Positions 14,226-22,541 of a stretch of DNA of 26,449 nt are shown in pieces. A model generated the notes under the pieces. That model did no database searches and was not told where the DNA came from. It saw only the letters and a program-made list of their open reading frames with translations. Where the stretch lies: assembly GCA_937889645.1 (NCBI GenBank), contig CALBZE010000010.1, positions 1 through 26,449 on the forward strand, in the 5' to 3' direction. The position numbers and the translations under genes were made by a program. The first letter of the stretch is position 1; every line of letters starts with the position of its first letter. The DNA comes from an uncultured bacterium (GTDB lineage Bacteria > Gemmatimonadota > Gemmatimonadetes > Longimicrobiales > RSA9).

Positions 14226-16226
14226 ATGAGCAGGCATCTCGCGCTGACCGCGATCCTGGCGCTCGCCGCGCCGACGCCGTTGATGGCGCCCGGGCCGGAC
14301 GTCCCTGCGACGTCCGCGGACGTCGCGGTCGGGGCGCCGACGTCCGGGGCGACGACGCTCGGTGCACCGGCGGGCGAGGTCGCGGGGGACGGGTTCGGCC
14401 GCTGGCTGTCGTTCGACGCGGTGTTCTCCGGGCCCGGCGCGCGCGGCCGCGCGGCGACGTCGATCACGATGAGGCCGTGGGCGCCGATCCCGATCCCGGC
14501 CGCGCCGGTGAAGACGCCGGCCGGCGTGCGGTCGACGCCGTGGGTCGAGGCGACGCTCTCGCGTCTGACGCTGCGCGAGAAGGTCGCGCAGATGGTGATG
14601 CCGTGGATCCCGGGCGGCGAGCTGGACCGGGCGGAGGCGCGCCGGGCCAGGACGCTGGTCGTCGAGGAGCGGGTCGGCGGGCTGATCGTCGGCAAGGGCG
14701 ACGCGGTACGGACCGCGTCGTGGCTGAACCACCTCCAGCGGGCGGCCGAGGTGCCGCTCCTGGTCGGCGCCGACCTCGAGTGGGGCCCGGGGACGCGGCT
14801 CGTCGGCGCGACCGTCCTCCCCGTCAACATGGCGCTCGCCGCGGCGGGCGGGCCGGAGCTCGCGCACGAGGCGGGCCGGATCACCGCGCGCGAGGCGCGC
14901 GCGGCGGGGATCCACATCGCCTTCGCACCCGTCGCCGACGTGAACGTGAACGCGGCGAACCCGGTCATCAACACCCGGGCGTACGGCGCGGACGCGGTCG
15001 AGGTCGCGGAGCGGGTCGCGGCGTTCGTCGAGGGCGCGCAGTCCGAGGGGCTGCTCACCGTCGCGAAGCACTTCCCCGGCCACGGCGACACGGAGAAGGA
15101 CTCGCACCTCACGCTCCCGGCGATCCACGCCTCGCGCTGGCGGCTCGAAACGGTCGAGCTGGTGCCGTTCCGGACCGCGATCGCGGCGGGCGTTACCGGG
15201 ATCATGACGGCGCACCTCGCGGTCCCGGCGCTGGACCCCGAGCACCCTGATCTGCCGGCCACCCTCTCGCGCGCGATCCTGACGGACCTGCTGCGCGGAG
15301 AGATGGGCTTCGGCGGGCTGGTCGTGACCGACGGCCTGATGATGGACGGGATCCGCAAGGGCCGGACGGTGGGCGAGGTCGCGGTCGCGGCGATCCGGGC
15401 GGGCGCGGACATCCTGCTCATGCCGCCGAGCGCGAAGGAGGCGATCGACGCGGTCGTCGAGGCGGTCGAGACCGGGCGGATCACGGAGGCGCGGATCGAC
15501 GCGTCGGTGCGTCGGATCCTCGCGGCCAAGGCGGCGGTCGGGCTGGACCACGAGCGGGAGGTCGACCTGGACTCGCTGCGCACGGTCCTCTCGGCGCCGG
15601 AGCACCAGCGCTGGGCGCAGCGGGTCGCGGACCGGTCGGTCACGCTGGTCCGCGGGCCGGAGGAGGCGATGCTGCCGCCGCTCCAAGGGCGGCGCGTCGT
15701 GCAGATCGTCTACGCGGACTCCCGCAACAGCGACGACGGCAAGGAGTTCGCGAAGGCGCTGGAGCGACGCGGCGCGAAGGTCGAGACGGTGCGGCTGTGG
15801 AAGCGGTCGCGGCCGAACGACATCGCCCGGGCGCGCCGCGCGGCGCAAAACGCCGACGTCGTCGTCTTCTCCTCCTTCGCCCGCGCCACGCCCTGGCGGG
15901 GCGACCTTAGCCTCCCCAAGTCCATCGCGGAGCTGGCGGACGGCCTGGCCGCCAAGGGCGCGGTCGTCGTCAGCTTCGGCGACCCATACCTGCTCGGCCA
16001 GGTCCCGCGCGCACGAACGTACATGATCGCCTGGAGCGAGTCCGAGGTCGCGCAGCGGGCGGCGGCGCGCGCGCTGTCGGGCTCGGTCGCGGTCGCGGGC
16101 CGGCTGCCGATCCCTATCCCGCCGCACCACGCCATGGGCGAGGGGCTGCGGGTGCCGGCGATCGCGGGCGGTCCGGCCGACGCGGACGTCGCCGAGGACG
16201 AAGAGGAAGTCCGGCTCCGCCGGTAG
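14226..16226 (+). CDS. secreted glycoside hydrolase family 3, beta-N-acetylhexosaminidase (NagZ-like)
   Basis: The protein has 666 aa. A signal peptide is visible (MSRHLALTAILALAAPTPLMA), then a low-complexity stretch to about residue 85. The GH3 barrel begins at LTLREKVAQMVMPWIPGG. The NagZ-type loop KHFPGHGDTEKDSH (281-294) contains the Asp-His pair that serves as acid/base in this subgroup, and VVTDGLMMDG gives nucleophile Asp369. A C-terminal alpha/beta domain (about 470-650: VVQIVYADSRNSDDGKEF, DVVVFSSFARATPW) is present, so it is the two-domain type, longer than cytoplasmic NagZ. Exported members release N-acetylglucosamine from peptidoglycan or chitin fragments. The start is uncertain: a GTG two codons upstream is in frame and the ribosome site is weak. 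The acidic tail (EDEEEV) is odd but short. Confidence 0.9.
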   Translation: MSRHLALTAILALAAPTPLMAPGPDVPATSADVAVGAPTSGATTLGAPAGEVAGDGFGRWLSFDAVFSGPGARGRAATSITMRPWAPIPIPAAPVKTPAGVRSTPWVEATLSRLTLREKVAQMVMPWIPGGELDRAEARRARTLVVEERVGGLIVGKGDAVRTASWLNHLQRAAEVPLLVGADLEWGPGTRLVGATVLPVNMALAAAGGPELAHEAGRITAREARAAGIHIAFAPVADVNVNAANPVINTRAYGADAVEVAERVAAFVEGAQSEGLLTVAKHFPGHGDTEKDSHLTLPAIHASRWRLETVELVPFRTAIAAGVTGIMTAHLAVPALDPEHPDLPATLSRAILTDLLRGEMGFGGLVVTDGLMMDGIRKGRTVGEVAVAAIRAGADILLMPPSAKEAIDAVVEAVETGRITEARIDASVRRILAAKAAVGLDHEREVDLDSLRTVLSAPEHQRWAQRVADRSVTLVRGPEEAMLPPLQGRRVVQIVYADSRNSDDGKEFAKALERRGAKVETVRLWKRSRPNDIARARRAAQNADVVVFSSFARATPWRGDLSLPKSIAELADGLAAKGAVVVSFGDPYLLGQVPRARTYMIAWSESEVAQRAAARALSGSVAVAGRLPIPIPPHHAMGEGLRVPAIAGGPADADVAEDEEEVRLRR

Positions 16227-16250
16227 GTTCCGGTCATCCTTCCCCCACGC

Positions 16251-16277
16251 CGCCGGGCGCTGGACAGCGCCCCGGCG
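16251..16277 (+). terminator. strong hairpin after the GH3 gene
   Basis: CGCCGGGCGCT (16251-16261) pairs with AGCGCCCCGGCG (16266-16277) around a GGAC loop with one bulge. It lies 25 bases after the GH3 stop. There is only a weak T-rich stretch after it, so termination may be inefficient or Rho-assisted. Its centre overlaps the proposed -35 of tdk. Confidence 0.55.
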
Positions 16278-16290
16278 GGCGTCTTAGACT
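16261..16290 (+). promoter_or_regulatory. candidate promoter giving a near-leaderless tdk transcript
   Basis: TGGACA (16261-16266, five of six to TTGACA) and TAGACT (16285-16290, four of six to TATAAT) are 18 bp apart. The tdk ATG is only 8 bases after the -10, so the transcript would start at or next to the ATG. This fits the absence of any Shine-Dalgarno before it. Confidence 0.4.
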
Positions 16291-16297
16291 CTCCCCT

Positions 16298-16906
16298 ATG
16301 AATCAGAACGTGAGCGGCGGTTGGATCGAGGTCATCAGCGGGGTCATGTTCAGCGGCAAGTCCGAGGAACTGATCCGGCGGGTGAGGCGTGCGCTGCTGG
16401 CGCGGCGCACGGTGCAGGTCTTCAAGTCCTACCTGGATGACCGCTACGGCGGCATCTCGGCGGTCCATTCCCACGACGGGTCGAGCATCGCGGCGGAGCC
16501 GATCCAGTCCTCGACGGAGCTGATGGAGAAGATCCGTCCGGACACGCAGGTCGTCGCGATCGACGAGGTGCAGTTCCTCGACCACGGGATCGTGCGCGCG
16601 GCCAACACGTTGGCGGACCGCGGCGTGCGCGTCATCGTGGCCGGCACCGACATGGATTTCCGCGGCCAGCCGTTCGGGCCGATGGGCGAGCTGATGGCGA
16701 TCGCCGAGATGGTCGACAAGCTCCACGCGATCTGCATCCGCTGCGGCGCGCTGGCCACGCGGAACCAGCGGCTGGTCGACGGAAAGCCGGCACCGGCCGA
16801 GGGGCCGACGATCCAGGTCGGCGGGCTCGAGTCGTACGAGGCGCGCTGCCGCGTCTGCCACGAGGTCCCCTCCGAGGCCCTCGCCCAGACGTCTCTCCTG
16901 GACTGA
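16298..16906 (+). CDS. tdk: thymidine kinase (type II)
   Basis: The enzyme phosphorylates thymidine with ATP in the pyrimidine salvage pathway, in the cytoplasm. The protein has 202 aa, normal for bacterial type II enzymes. The P-loop is SGVMFSGKSEEL (Gly15 to Ser22), the Asp-Glu of Walker B is in VVAIDEVQFLD (Asp89-Glu90), and the zinc site is CIRC (146, 149) with CRVCH (184, 187). GTDMDFRGQPFGPM is the typical segment before the lasso. No ribosome site precedes the ATG. It heads a tight operon: the RMND1-like gene starts 6 bases after its stop. Confidence 0.96.
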   Translation: MNQNVSGGWIEVISGVMFSGKSEELIRRVRRALLARRTVQVFKSYLDDRYGGISAVHSHDGSSIAAEPIQSSTELMEKIRPDTQVVAIDEVQFLDHGIVRAANTLADRGVRVIVAGTDMDFRGQPFGPMGELMAIAEMVDKLHAICIRCGALATRNQRLVDGKPAPAEGPTIQVGGLESYEARCRVCHEVPSEALAQTSLLD

Positions 16907-16912
16907 TCGAAC

Positions 16913-18040
16913 ATGGCCGAGCGGACCGGCGCGCCGGGCGTCCGGCAGGGGACCGTGGTGGCCATGCGCCTCTACGACGTGGCCGACACGATCGACCTGG
17001 CGGAGATCGAATCGATCGCCGCGCGCGTCGCGCCGACGGCCGTAACCCGGATCCGGCTGCGGCGGGCGGACCCGAAGGCGATCGCGTTCGGCGTCCCGCC
17101 GATCGAGGTCGGACTGCGCCCGATCGAGCTGGAGCTGGACGGCACCTGGTACACGATCGACGCGATCGCCCGGATCTACGACTTCGGCGTCGTCTCGATC
17201 GCGCTGCGCCTGCACGCGGCGGATCTGTCGTGGGACGAGTTCGTCGCGCTCTCCGGCGCGGTGAAGCGCACGGTCGCCGATCCCGACGCCGCGCGGCTCT
17301 GGACCGAGCTCCGCGACCGACTCCTCGAACTGGTCGGGCCGGCGATCGAGCACAGCACCTTCCGCGGCCTCGAGGAGGACTATCAGATCACCGCGGTCCG
17401 GGAGTTCGACGAGCCGATCCTGGCCGAGGAGCTGCTCCGCCGCGTCGACCTCGCGCCGCTCCTCTCGGGCGAGACCAAGCCGCTCTCCGCCGGCGCGCGC
17501 GCCGAGCTGCTGCGCCACGCCTACTCGTACTACACGGACGACCTCGCCGTCCTGACCTGGGACCACGCGTTCCTCTACGAGCCGTCCGGCGACACGGACG
17601 TGGCCGACGTGCTCGAGGTCGCCAACGCCCAGCTCCTCGAGCTGCGGTACTACGACGAGCTGCTCGACCGCGAGCTGCCGCGCATGTACGACCGCGTCGA
17701 GGGAATGCGCAGACGCGTGCGCGGGCTCGCCGTCCGCCGCTACGCCGACCTGGCGCGCGACCTCCACGGCCTCGTCGCCGAGGTCACGGAGCTGACCGAA
17801 CGGGTCGAGAACGCGCTCAAGGTCACCGAGGACGTGTACCTCGCGCGCATCTACGCCGCCGCGCTCGACCTCTTCCGCGTCCGCGCCTGGAGCGGCGCCG
17901 TCGACCGCAAGCTCGCGATCATCCGCGACACGTACCAGACGCTCTACGACGAGGCCGCGACCGGTCGCGCCGAGCTCCTCGAGGCCGCGATCGTCGCACT
18001 GATCGTGTTCGAGATCATCCTGGCGTTCGTGTTCGGGTGA
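16913..18040 (+). CDS. RMND1/YagE-like (DUF155) protein with C-terminal membrane anchor
   Basis: The protein has 375 aa. It resembles the RMD1/RMND1/YagE family: an N-terminal part with YDFGVVSIALRL, a middle with SYYTDDLAVLTWDHAFLYEP, then VADVLEVANAQLLELRYYDELLDRELP, a long helical region (TELTERVENALKVTEDVY), and a C-terminal hydrophobic helix (about 354-374, AAIVALIVFEIILAFVFG). In mitochondria RMND1 supports translation as a membrane-bound complex; the bacterial role is not established. The start is uncertain: ATG 16913 lacks a ribosome site, and the conserved-looking part could begin at ATG 16964 (MRLYDVADTIDL). The genes tdk, this one and the CsaA-like gene are spaced by 6 and 4 bases and form an operon. 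Confidence 0.72.
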   Translation: MAERTGAPGVRQGTVVAMRLYDVADTIDLAEIESIAARVAPTAVTRIRLRRADPKAIAFGVPPIEVGLRPIELELDGTWYTIDAIARIYDFGVVSIALRLHAADLSWDEFVALSGAVKRTVADPDAARLWTELRDRLLELVGPAIEHSTFRGLEEDYQITAVREFDEPILAEELLRRVDLAPLLSGETKPLSAGARAELLRHAYSYYTDDLAVLTWDHAFLYEPSGDTDVADVLEVANAQLLELRYYDELLDRELPRMYDRVEGMRRRVRGLAVRRYADLARDLHGLVAEVTELTERVENALKVTEDVYLARIYAAALDLFRVRAWSGAVDRKLAIIRDTYQTLYDEAATGRAELLEAAIVALIVFEIILAFVFG

Positions 18041-18044
18041 GCCT

Positions 18045-18401
18045 ATGCGTGACCCCAAACCCGAGACCTCGGTCGACACTTTCCTCGCCCTCGACATCCG
18101 CGCCGGCCGGGTCGTCCGCGCGGAGCCGTTCCCCGAGGCCCGGAAGCCGGCGATCAAGCTGTGGATCGACTTCGGCGAGCCGATCGGGGTGAAGCAGTCG
18201 AGCGCGCAGCTCACGCGACGCTACACGCCCGAGACGCTCGTCGGGACCGACGTCCTCGCCGTGGTCAACTTCCCGCCGCGCCGGGTGGCGGGGTTCAGCA
18301 GCGAGGTCCTCGTGCTCGGTGTCGTGAACCCCGACGACCCCGGCGACGTAGTGCTGGTCCGGCCTGACGCGCCCACCGTGAAAGGGTGGGAGCTCGCGTA
18401 G
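18045..18401 (+). CDS. csaA: CsaA-like tRNA-binding domain protein
   Basis: The protein has 118 aa, a single OB-fold tRNA-binding domain: FLALDIRAGRVVRAEPFPEARKPAIKLWIDFGE, then IGVKQSSAQLTRRYTPETLVGTDVLAVVNFPPRRVAGFSSEVLVLG. This is the usual CsaA pattern and length. CsaA forms dimers, has been described as a secretion-linked chaperone in Bacillus, and related domains occur in MetRS and PheRS. The actual client is unclear. It starts 4 bases after the preceding stop, so translation is probably coupled. The following gene begins 70 bases later; a short CCCCGG/CCGGGG hairpin (18444-18470) sits in that gap right before its GTG. Confidence 0.88.
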   Translation: MRDPKPETSVDTFLALDIRAGRVVRAEPFPEARKPAIKLWIDFGEPIGVKQSSAQLTRRYTPETLVGTDVLAVVNFPPRRVAGFSSEVLVLGVVNPDDPGDVVLVRPDAPTVKGWELA

Positions 18402-18471
18402 ATCTCTCGGGGCCGGATCCCGTCCCTCCCCACCATGGCGTCGCCCCGGCGCTTCCCGCTTCTTCCGGGGC

Positions 18472-21400
18472 GTGTCACGATCGACTGATTCGTTCGACGC
18501 GCTCCTTCGCGCCGCTACGGGCCCCGCGCGGGTCGCGCCGCTGCTCCGCGCGCTGGGTTTCCCGGCGCCATCGCCGCTTCCGCGCGGGCCGGCGGACGGG
18601 TGGGGGCTCGACGGCGTCGACGGCGTGCGACGCGTCTACCCGGCGGGCGAGCGGGGCGGGCTCGCGGCGCTCGTCGTCGAACTCGAGGACGAGGGCGCGG
18701 AATCGATCGCGCGCGTGGCGCGGCGAATCCGAGCATACAACCCCGCGCGCCTGAACTTCTTCCTCTTCACGGGTCCGCGTTACCGCCGGCTGACCTTCGC
18801 CTCGTTCGGGCTCGGCGATGAGCTGCGGCAGCTCGCGGTCGACCGCGCGGCGCCGCGTCGGACCGACATCGAGACGCTGGAGGAGCTGGCCGCACGGGAG
18901 GGCGAGGGGGGCGTGGCGCTTGCGGTGAGGCACGCGCATGCGCTCGACAGGAGCCGCGTCACGCGGCAGTTCTTCCGCGACTTCCGCGCGCAGCGCGCCC
19001 GGATCGCCGCGGCGTGGGCCGGGATCGCGCAGGATGCGACGTCGGACCGCGACGCGCTCGCGCTGCTGCTCCTCTCCCGCCTCATGTTCCTCTACTTCCT
19101 ACAGTGCGAGGGGCACCTGGCCGGCGATACGGCATACCTGCCGTCGCTCCTCGACCGCTGGCGCCGCGCGCCGGGGGCGGGGACGTTCTACCGCGCCGTC
19201 CTCGGCCCGCTCTTCTTCGGCGCGCTCAACACCCGTCCGGAACGGCGCACGCGCGAGGCCCGCGCGCTCGGCGACCTGCCCTACCTGAACGGCGGGCTCT
19301 TCGAACGGCACGCGCTCGAACGGCGTAACCCATTGTTGGACTTGCCGGACGACGTCGTCGCCGGGGCGTTCGACGGGCTCCTCGAGCGCTACCGGTTCAC
19401 GACCCGCGAGGCGGTCGAGGCGGCGGCGGACGGCGCGGGCGATGTCGGCGTCGACCCGGAGATGCTCGGCCGCGTCTTCGAGGCGCTCATGGCCGCCGAC
19501 CGGCGGCGGTCCAGCGGGACGTTCTACACGCCCGCCGCCGTCGTCGACCGGCTCGTCGCCACGACCCTCGAGACGCACGTGACGCGCACCGTGGGACTGG
19601 ACGCCCGGGCTGCGGCGCGGCTGGTCCGCGACGGCGACGCGTCGGGAATCGCGGCGGACCATCGCGCCCGCCTGCTGGATGCCCTTCGCGAGGTGCGTGT
19701 CCTCGACCCCGCCTGCGGCTCGGGCGCGTTCCTGCTCGGCGCGCTCACGCGGCTGACCCGGCTGCGCGCGGCGCTGGGCGAGGCGGATCGGAGGGCGGTC
19801 CGGCGCGACGTCGTCGCCCGCGCGCTCCACGGGGTCGACCTCCAGGAGGACGCCGCGCTCCTCTGCGCGCTCCGGCTCTGGCTCGCGCTGGCGGTCGACG
19901 ACGGCGCGGCGAGAGCGAACGGCGCCGGTCCGCGGCGTACCGTTGACCCGCTCCCGAACCTGGACCGTCGGATCCGCCAGGGTGACGCGCTCCTCGACCC
20001 GCTCGACCTGGTGGCCGGCGCGGGGCTCGACGACGTCGTCGACCGGGTCGCGCTTGACGCCGCGGTCCGACGCGCGCTCCGCGCGATCCCGCCGCTCGCT
20101 GAGCGATACCTTTCGGCTGACCCCGACGCCCGGCCCGCGCTCCAGGCCAAGCTCGCGGCGGCCGAGACCCGGCTCGCCCGCGCGTGGCTCGACGGGATCG
20201 AGCGACGACTGGTGAGTCGCGCCCGGGAGTTCGCCGCCGCGGCCGCCGCGCGTGACCTGTTCGGCGACCTCCCGGCGGCCGCGCGGCGCGCGGAGTCGGC
20301 CGCGCGCGAAGTCGCCGGCCGGCTCCTCGAGCTCAAGCGGCTCCGGACGGCGCTCGACGACCAGGGCGCGCTCCCGTTCTTCAGCTTCGACGTGCACTTC
20401 GCCGAGGCGACGACGCGGGGCTTCGACGTCGTCCTCTCCAACCCGCCGTGGGTCCGCGCGCACCGCTGGCCCGCGTCCGTCGGGCGGATCGTGCGGTCCC
20501 GCTACGCCGTCTGCCGGCGCGCGGGGTGGCGACGCGGCGCGACGCTCGCGGGCGCGCCGGGCGGCGTCGCGGCGCAGGTCGACCTGTCGCTCCTCTTCCT
20601 CGAGCGCTCGCTCCGCCTCCTCGCCCCCGGTGGCACACTCGGGATGCTGCTACCCGCCAAGGCGATCCGCTCGCTCTACGGCGCCGGCGCACGCAGCATG
20701 CTCCTCACGCGAACGCGTCTCGCGTCGATCGAGGACCACAGCCTCGACCAGCGCTCGATCTTCCGCGCGGACGCGTTCACGGTGGCGGTCGTGGCGACGA
20801 AGGAGGGGGTGAACGCGGGATATGGAGGGAACGGCGGTCGGAACGGCGGTGCCGACGCCGGTGGGCATGGCATCGGGTACGGCGGCGCGGATAAGGGGTG
20901 GACCGGCGGCGCGAACGGCCGCGGGAACAGCGCCGCGGCCGCATCCTCCTGGTCCCGCCCCGACGCGCCGATCGTGCGCGTCACCATGATCCGCCGCGGC
21001 GTCGAGCCGCTTCGGTTCTGCATCCCGCAGTGCGACCTCCCCGTCCTCCCGGACGACCCGGAGTCGCCATGGCTGCTCGCGCCGCCGGCGACGCGCGCGG
21101 CGCTGCGTCGCATGCAGCAGGCGGGCCCAATGCTCGGCACCATCCGCGGGCTCTCCGTCCGGCGCGGCGTCGTGACCGGCGCGAACGACGTGCTCGTGTT
21201 CCGCCACGTCGCGCCCAAGCTCGGCGGGCTCGCCCGGGTCCGCGCGCTCGGGTGGGACCGGGCGCGCAAGGACGGCCGGCCCGCCGCGGACGGGCGCCGC
21301 TTCCAGGCGCTCGTCGAGGAGGACGCCCTCCGCCCCCTCGTCCGCGGCAGCGACCTCGCCGCATGGCGCTACGACGTCGTCGACCACGTCTGCTGGATCC

Positions 21401-22008
21401 ACGACGACCGGACCGGCGCGCCGGTCGCCCCGCCGCCGCGCATGGCCCGCTACCTCGAGCGCCACTGCGGCACGCTCCGCAGCCGCTCCGGCGACCGCGA
21501 TTCCCTCCCGCCCGGCGCCCTGTTCCGCCTCACCCCGGCGACGCTCGGGCCCAAAGTCGCATGGCACGACCTCGCGCTGACCCTGGAGGCCGTGGCGCTC
21601 CCGGCACGCGTGCGCGGATCGACGAGTCGCGACGTGCCGCTCGTGCCGCTGAACACGGTCTACTTCATCCCGACGGCGACGCACGAGCAGGCGCTCCTCC
21701 TCGCCGCGTACCTCAACTCGCTCCCTGTCCGGACCTTCGCGCGCACAATAGCCGAACGCGCCAAGGACGCATGCTTCCGGTTCCTCGCCTGGGCGATCGC
21801 GCTCGTGCCGCTGCCCCATGGCTGGGACACCGGGCCCGGCGCGGCGCGGTTGCGCGAGATCTCCGCGCGCGCCCACGAACGGCGCGGGATCGACGCGGCG
21901 GAGGAAGAGGAGCTGAACGCGACCGTCGCCGCCGCATACGGGCTCTCCGGCGACGACGTCGCCGCCATCCGCGAGTTCGACCTCTGGCTCCGGGGGAAAC
22001 CACGATGA
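18472..22008 (+). CDS. large Eco57I/PglX-like adenine-specific DNA methyltransferase
   Basis: The protein has 1178 aa. The N-terminal 120 residues (LAALVVELEDEGAES, LNFFLFTGPRYRRLTFASFG) resemble the nuclease-like domain of type IIG/PglX enzymes, but no clear D...ExK motif is visible. A helical region follows (about 150-330; LFLYFLQCEGHL-type), then the SSGTFYTPAAVVDRLV segment that opens the methylase. Motif I is VLDPACGSGAFLLG (about 409-422) and motif IV is SNPPW (about 656-660), the N6-adenine catalytic tetrapeptide. A Gly/Asn-rich insert occupies about 781-824. Residues 860-1110 look like a TaqI-type target-recognition region. It should methylate adenine in a specific DNA site as the modification arm of a restriction or defence system. 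The GTG start fits the first conserved helix. Its last four bases overlap the next gene (ATGA). Confidence 0.88.
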   Translation: MSRSTDSFDALLRAATGPARVAPLLRALGFPAPSPLPRGPADGWGLDGVDGVRRVYPAGERGGLAALVVELEDEGAESIARVARRIRAYNPARLNFFLFTGPRYRRLTFASFGLGDELRQLAVDRAAPRRTDIETLEELAAREGEGGVALAVRHAHALDRSRVTRQFFRDFRAQRARIAAAWAGIAQDATSDRDALALLLLSRLMFLYFLQCEGHLAGDTAYLPSLLDRWRRAPGAGTFYRAVLGPLFFGALNTRPERRTREARALGDLPYLNGGLFERHALERRNPLLDLPDDVVAGAFDGLLERYRFTTREAVEAAADGAGDVGVDPEMLGRVFEALMAADRRRSSGTFYTPAAVVDRLVATTLETHVTRTVGLDARAAARLVRDGDASGIAADHRARLLDALREVRVLDPACGSGAFLLGALTRLTRLRAALGEADRRAVRRDVVARALHGVDLQEDAALLCALRLWLALAVDDGAARANGAGPRRTVDPLPNLDRRIRQGDALLDPLDLVAGAGLDDVVDRVALDAAVRRALRAIPPLAERYLSADPDARPALQAKLAAAETRLARAWLDGIERRLVSRAREFAAAAAARDLFGDLPAAARRAESAAREVAGRLLELKRLRTALDDQGALPFFSFDVHFAEATTRGFDVVLSNPPWVRAHRWPASVGRIVRSRYAVCRRAGWRRGATLAGAPGGVAAQVDLSLLFLERSLRLLAPGGTLGMLLPAKAIRSLYGAGARSMLLTRTRLASIEDHSLDQRSIFRADAFTVAVVATKEGVNAGYGGNGGRNGGADAGGHGIGYGGADKGWTGGANGRGNSAAAASSWSRPDAPIVRVTMIRRGVEPLRFCIPQCDLPVLPDDPESPWLLAPPATRAALRRMQQAGPMLGTIRGLSVRRGVVTGANDVLVFRHVAPKLGGLARVRALGWDRARKDGRPAADGRRFQALVEEDALRPLVRGSDLAAWRYDVVDHVCWIHDDRTGAPVAPPPRMARYLERHCGTLRSRSGDRDSLPPGALFRLTPATLGPKVAWHDLALTLEAVALPARVRGSTSRDVPLVPLNTVYFIPTATHEQALLLAAYLNSLPVRTFARTIAERAKDACFRFLAWAIALVPLPHGWDTGPGAARLREISARAHERRGIDAAEEEELNATVAAAYGLSGDDVAAIREFDLWLRGKPR
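20805..20945 (+). repeat. Gly-rich low-complexity insert in the methylase
   Basis: Repeated GGCGG- and GGAAC-type units encode a tract rich in Gly, Asn and Ala (for example GGNGGRNGGADAGG) of about 45 residues between the catalytic core and the target-recognition region. It probably acts as a flexible linker. Confidence 0.75.
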
Positions 22009-22541
22009 GCGCGATCCTCCTCGACGAACGTTCGTCGCCCTCGCTGCGACAGGTGCTCCGGTCGTCGCTCGCCCGCGCGACGGAAGCCGACTTCGCCGTC
22101 GCGCGCATCCGGCTCGCCCACATCGACCTGACCGCCGACGAGGTCGCGACGATCCGTCGCTGGCGCGTCCTCCTCGGACGACTCGACGTCGAGTCCCTCG
22201 CGCACCCTTCCCAACACCGTAATCCACAGCGGGATGCACTCACTCTCCTCAGACTTTTCGACAATGGGAGGATGGCCGTCCGGGCCGCCGGGCTGCAGGG
22301 GTGGAGCCCCGACTTCGCGGTGCTCCGCGGACTCGACGGCGGGGGTGCCCTGACCCTCCTCGGAAGCATCTACTTCGGCACCCCGCAACACAATGACGGA
22401 CCGTCATTTACGTGCATCCTGACCACCCCCTCCCACGCGGCCGTCGCGACCGCCCGATTCGACGCTCTCTGGGACCGCGCGTACGACGTCGAGCCGGTCG
22501 TCCGGGAGGCCCTGGAACGCATGTGCATGACCCATGGTTGA
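22005..22541 (+). CDS. small middle protein of the methylase-helicase operon, resembling a degenerate PLD-fold domain
   Basis: The protein has 178 aa. The gene overlaps the methylase by four bases (ATGA) and the helicase by eight, so all three are translationally coupled. The C-terminal half has the strand and helix rhythm of restriction-associated phospholipase-D domains: a GRMAVRA strand, WSPDFAVLRG where an HxK strand would be, LTLLGSIYFG where GSxNFT would be, and FDALWDRAYDVEPV, matching the FexLW..A.. helix common in such proteins. The catalytic His and Lys are absent (Ser and Asp in their place), so if the match is right the protein is not a nuclease and may bind DNA or bridge the two large partners. 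The N-terminal half (SPSLRQVLRSSLARATEADFAVARIRLAHIDLTADEV) fits the start of the same fold. The assignment is by eye only. Confidence 0.5.
   Translation: MSAILLDERSSPSLRQVLRSSLARATEADFAVARIRLAHIDLTADEVATIRRWRVLLGRLDVESLAHPSQHRNPQRDALTLLRLFDNGRMAVRAAGLQGWSPDFAVLRGLDGGGALTLLGSIYFGTPQHNDGPSFTCILTTPSHAAVATARFDALWDRAYDVEPVVREALERMCMTHG

Noticed and set aside
13689..16130. Long minus-strand open frame antisense to the GH3 gene
   Set aside because: Arg/Asp-rich low-complexity translation without motifs; it is explained by codon bias of the GH3 gene.
15710..18214. Long minus-strand open frame across tdk and the RMND1-like gene
   Set aside because: It spans three real genes and two gene boundaries, and the protein has no recognisable domain.
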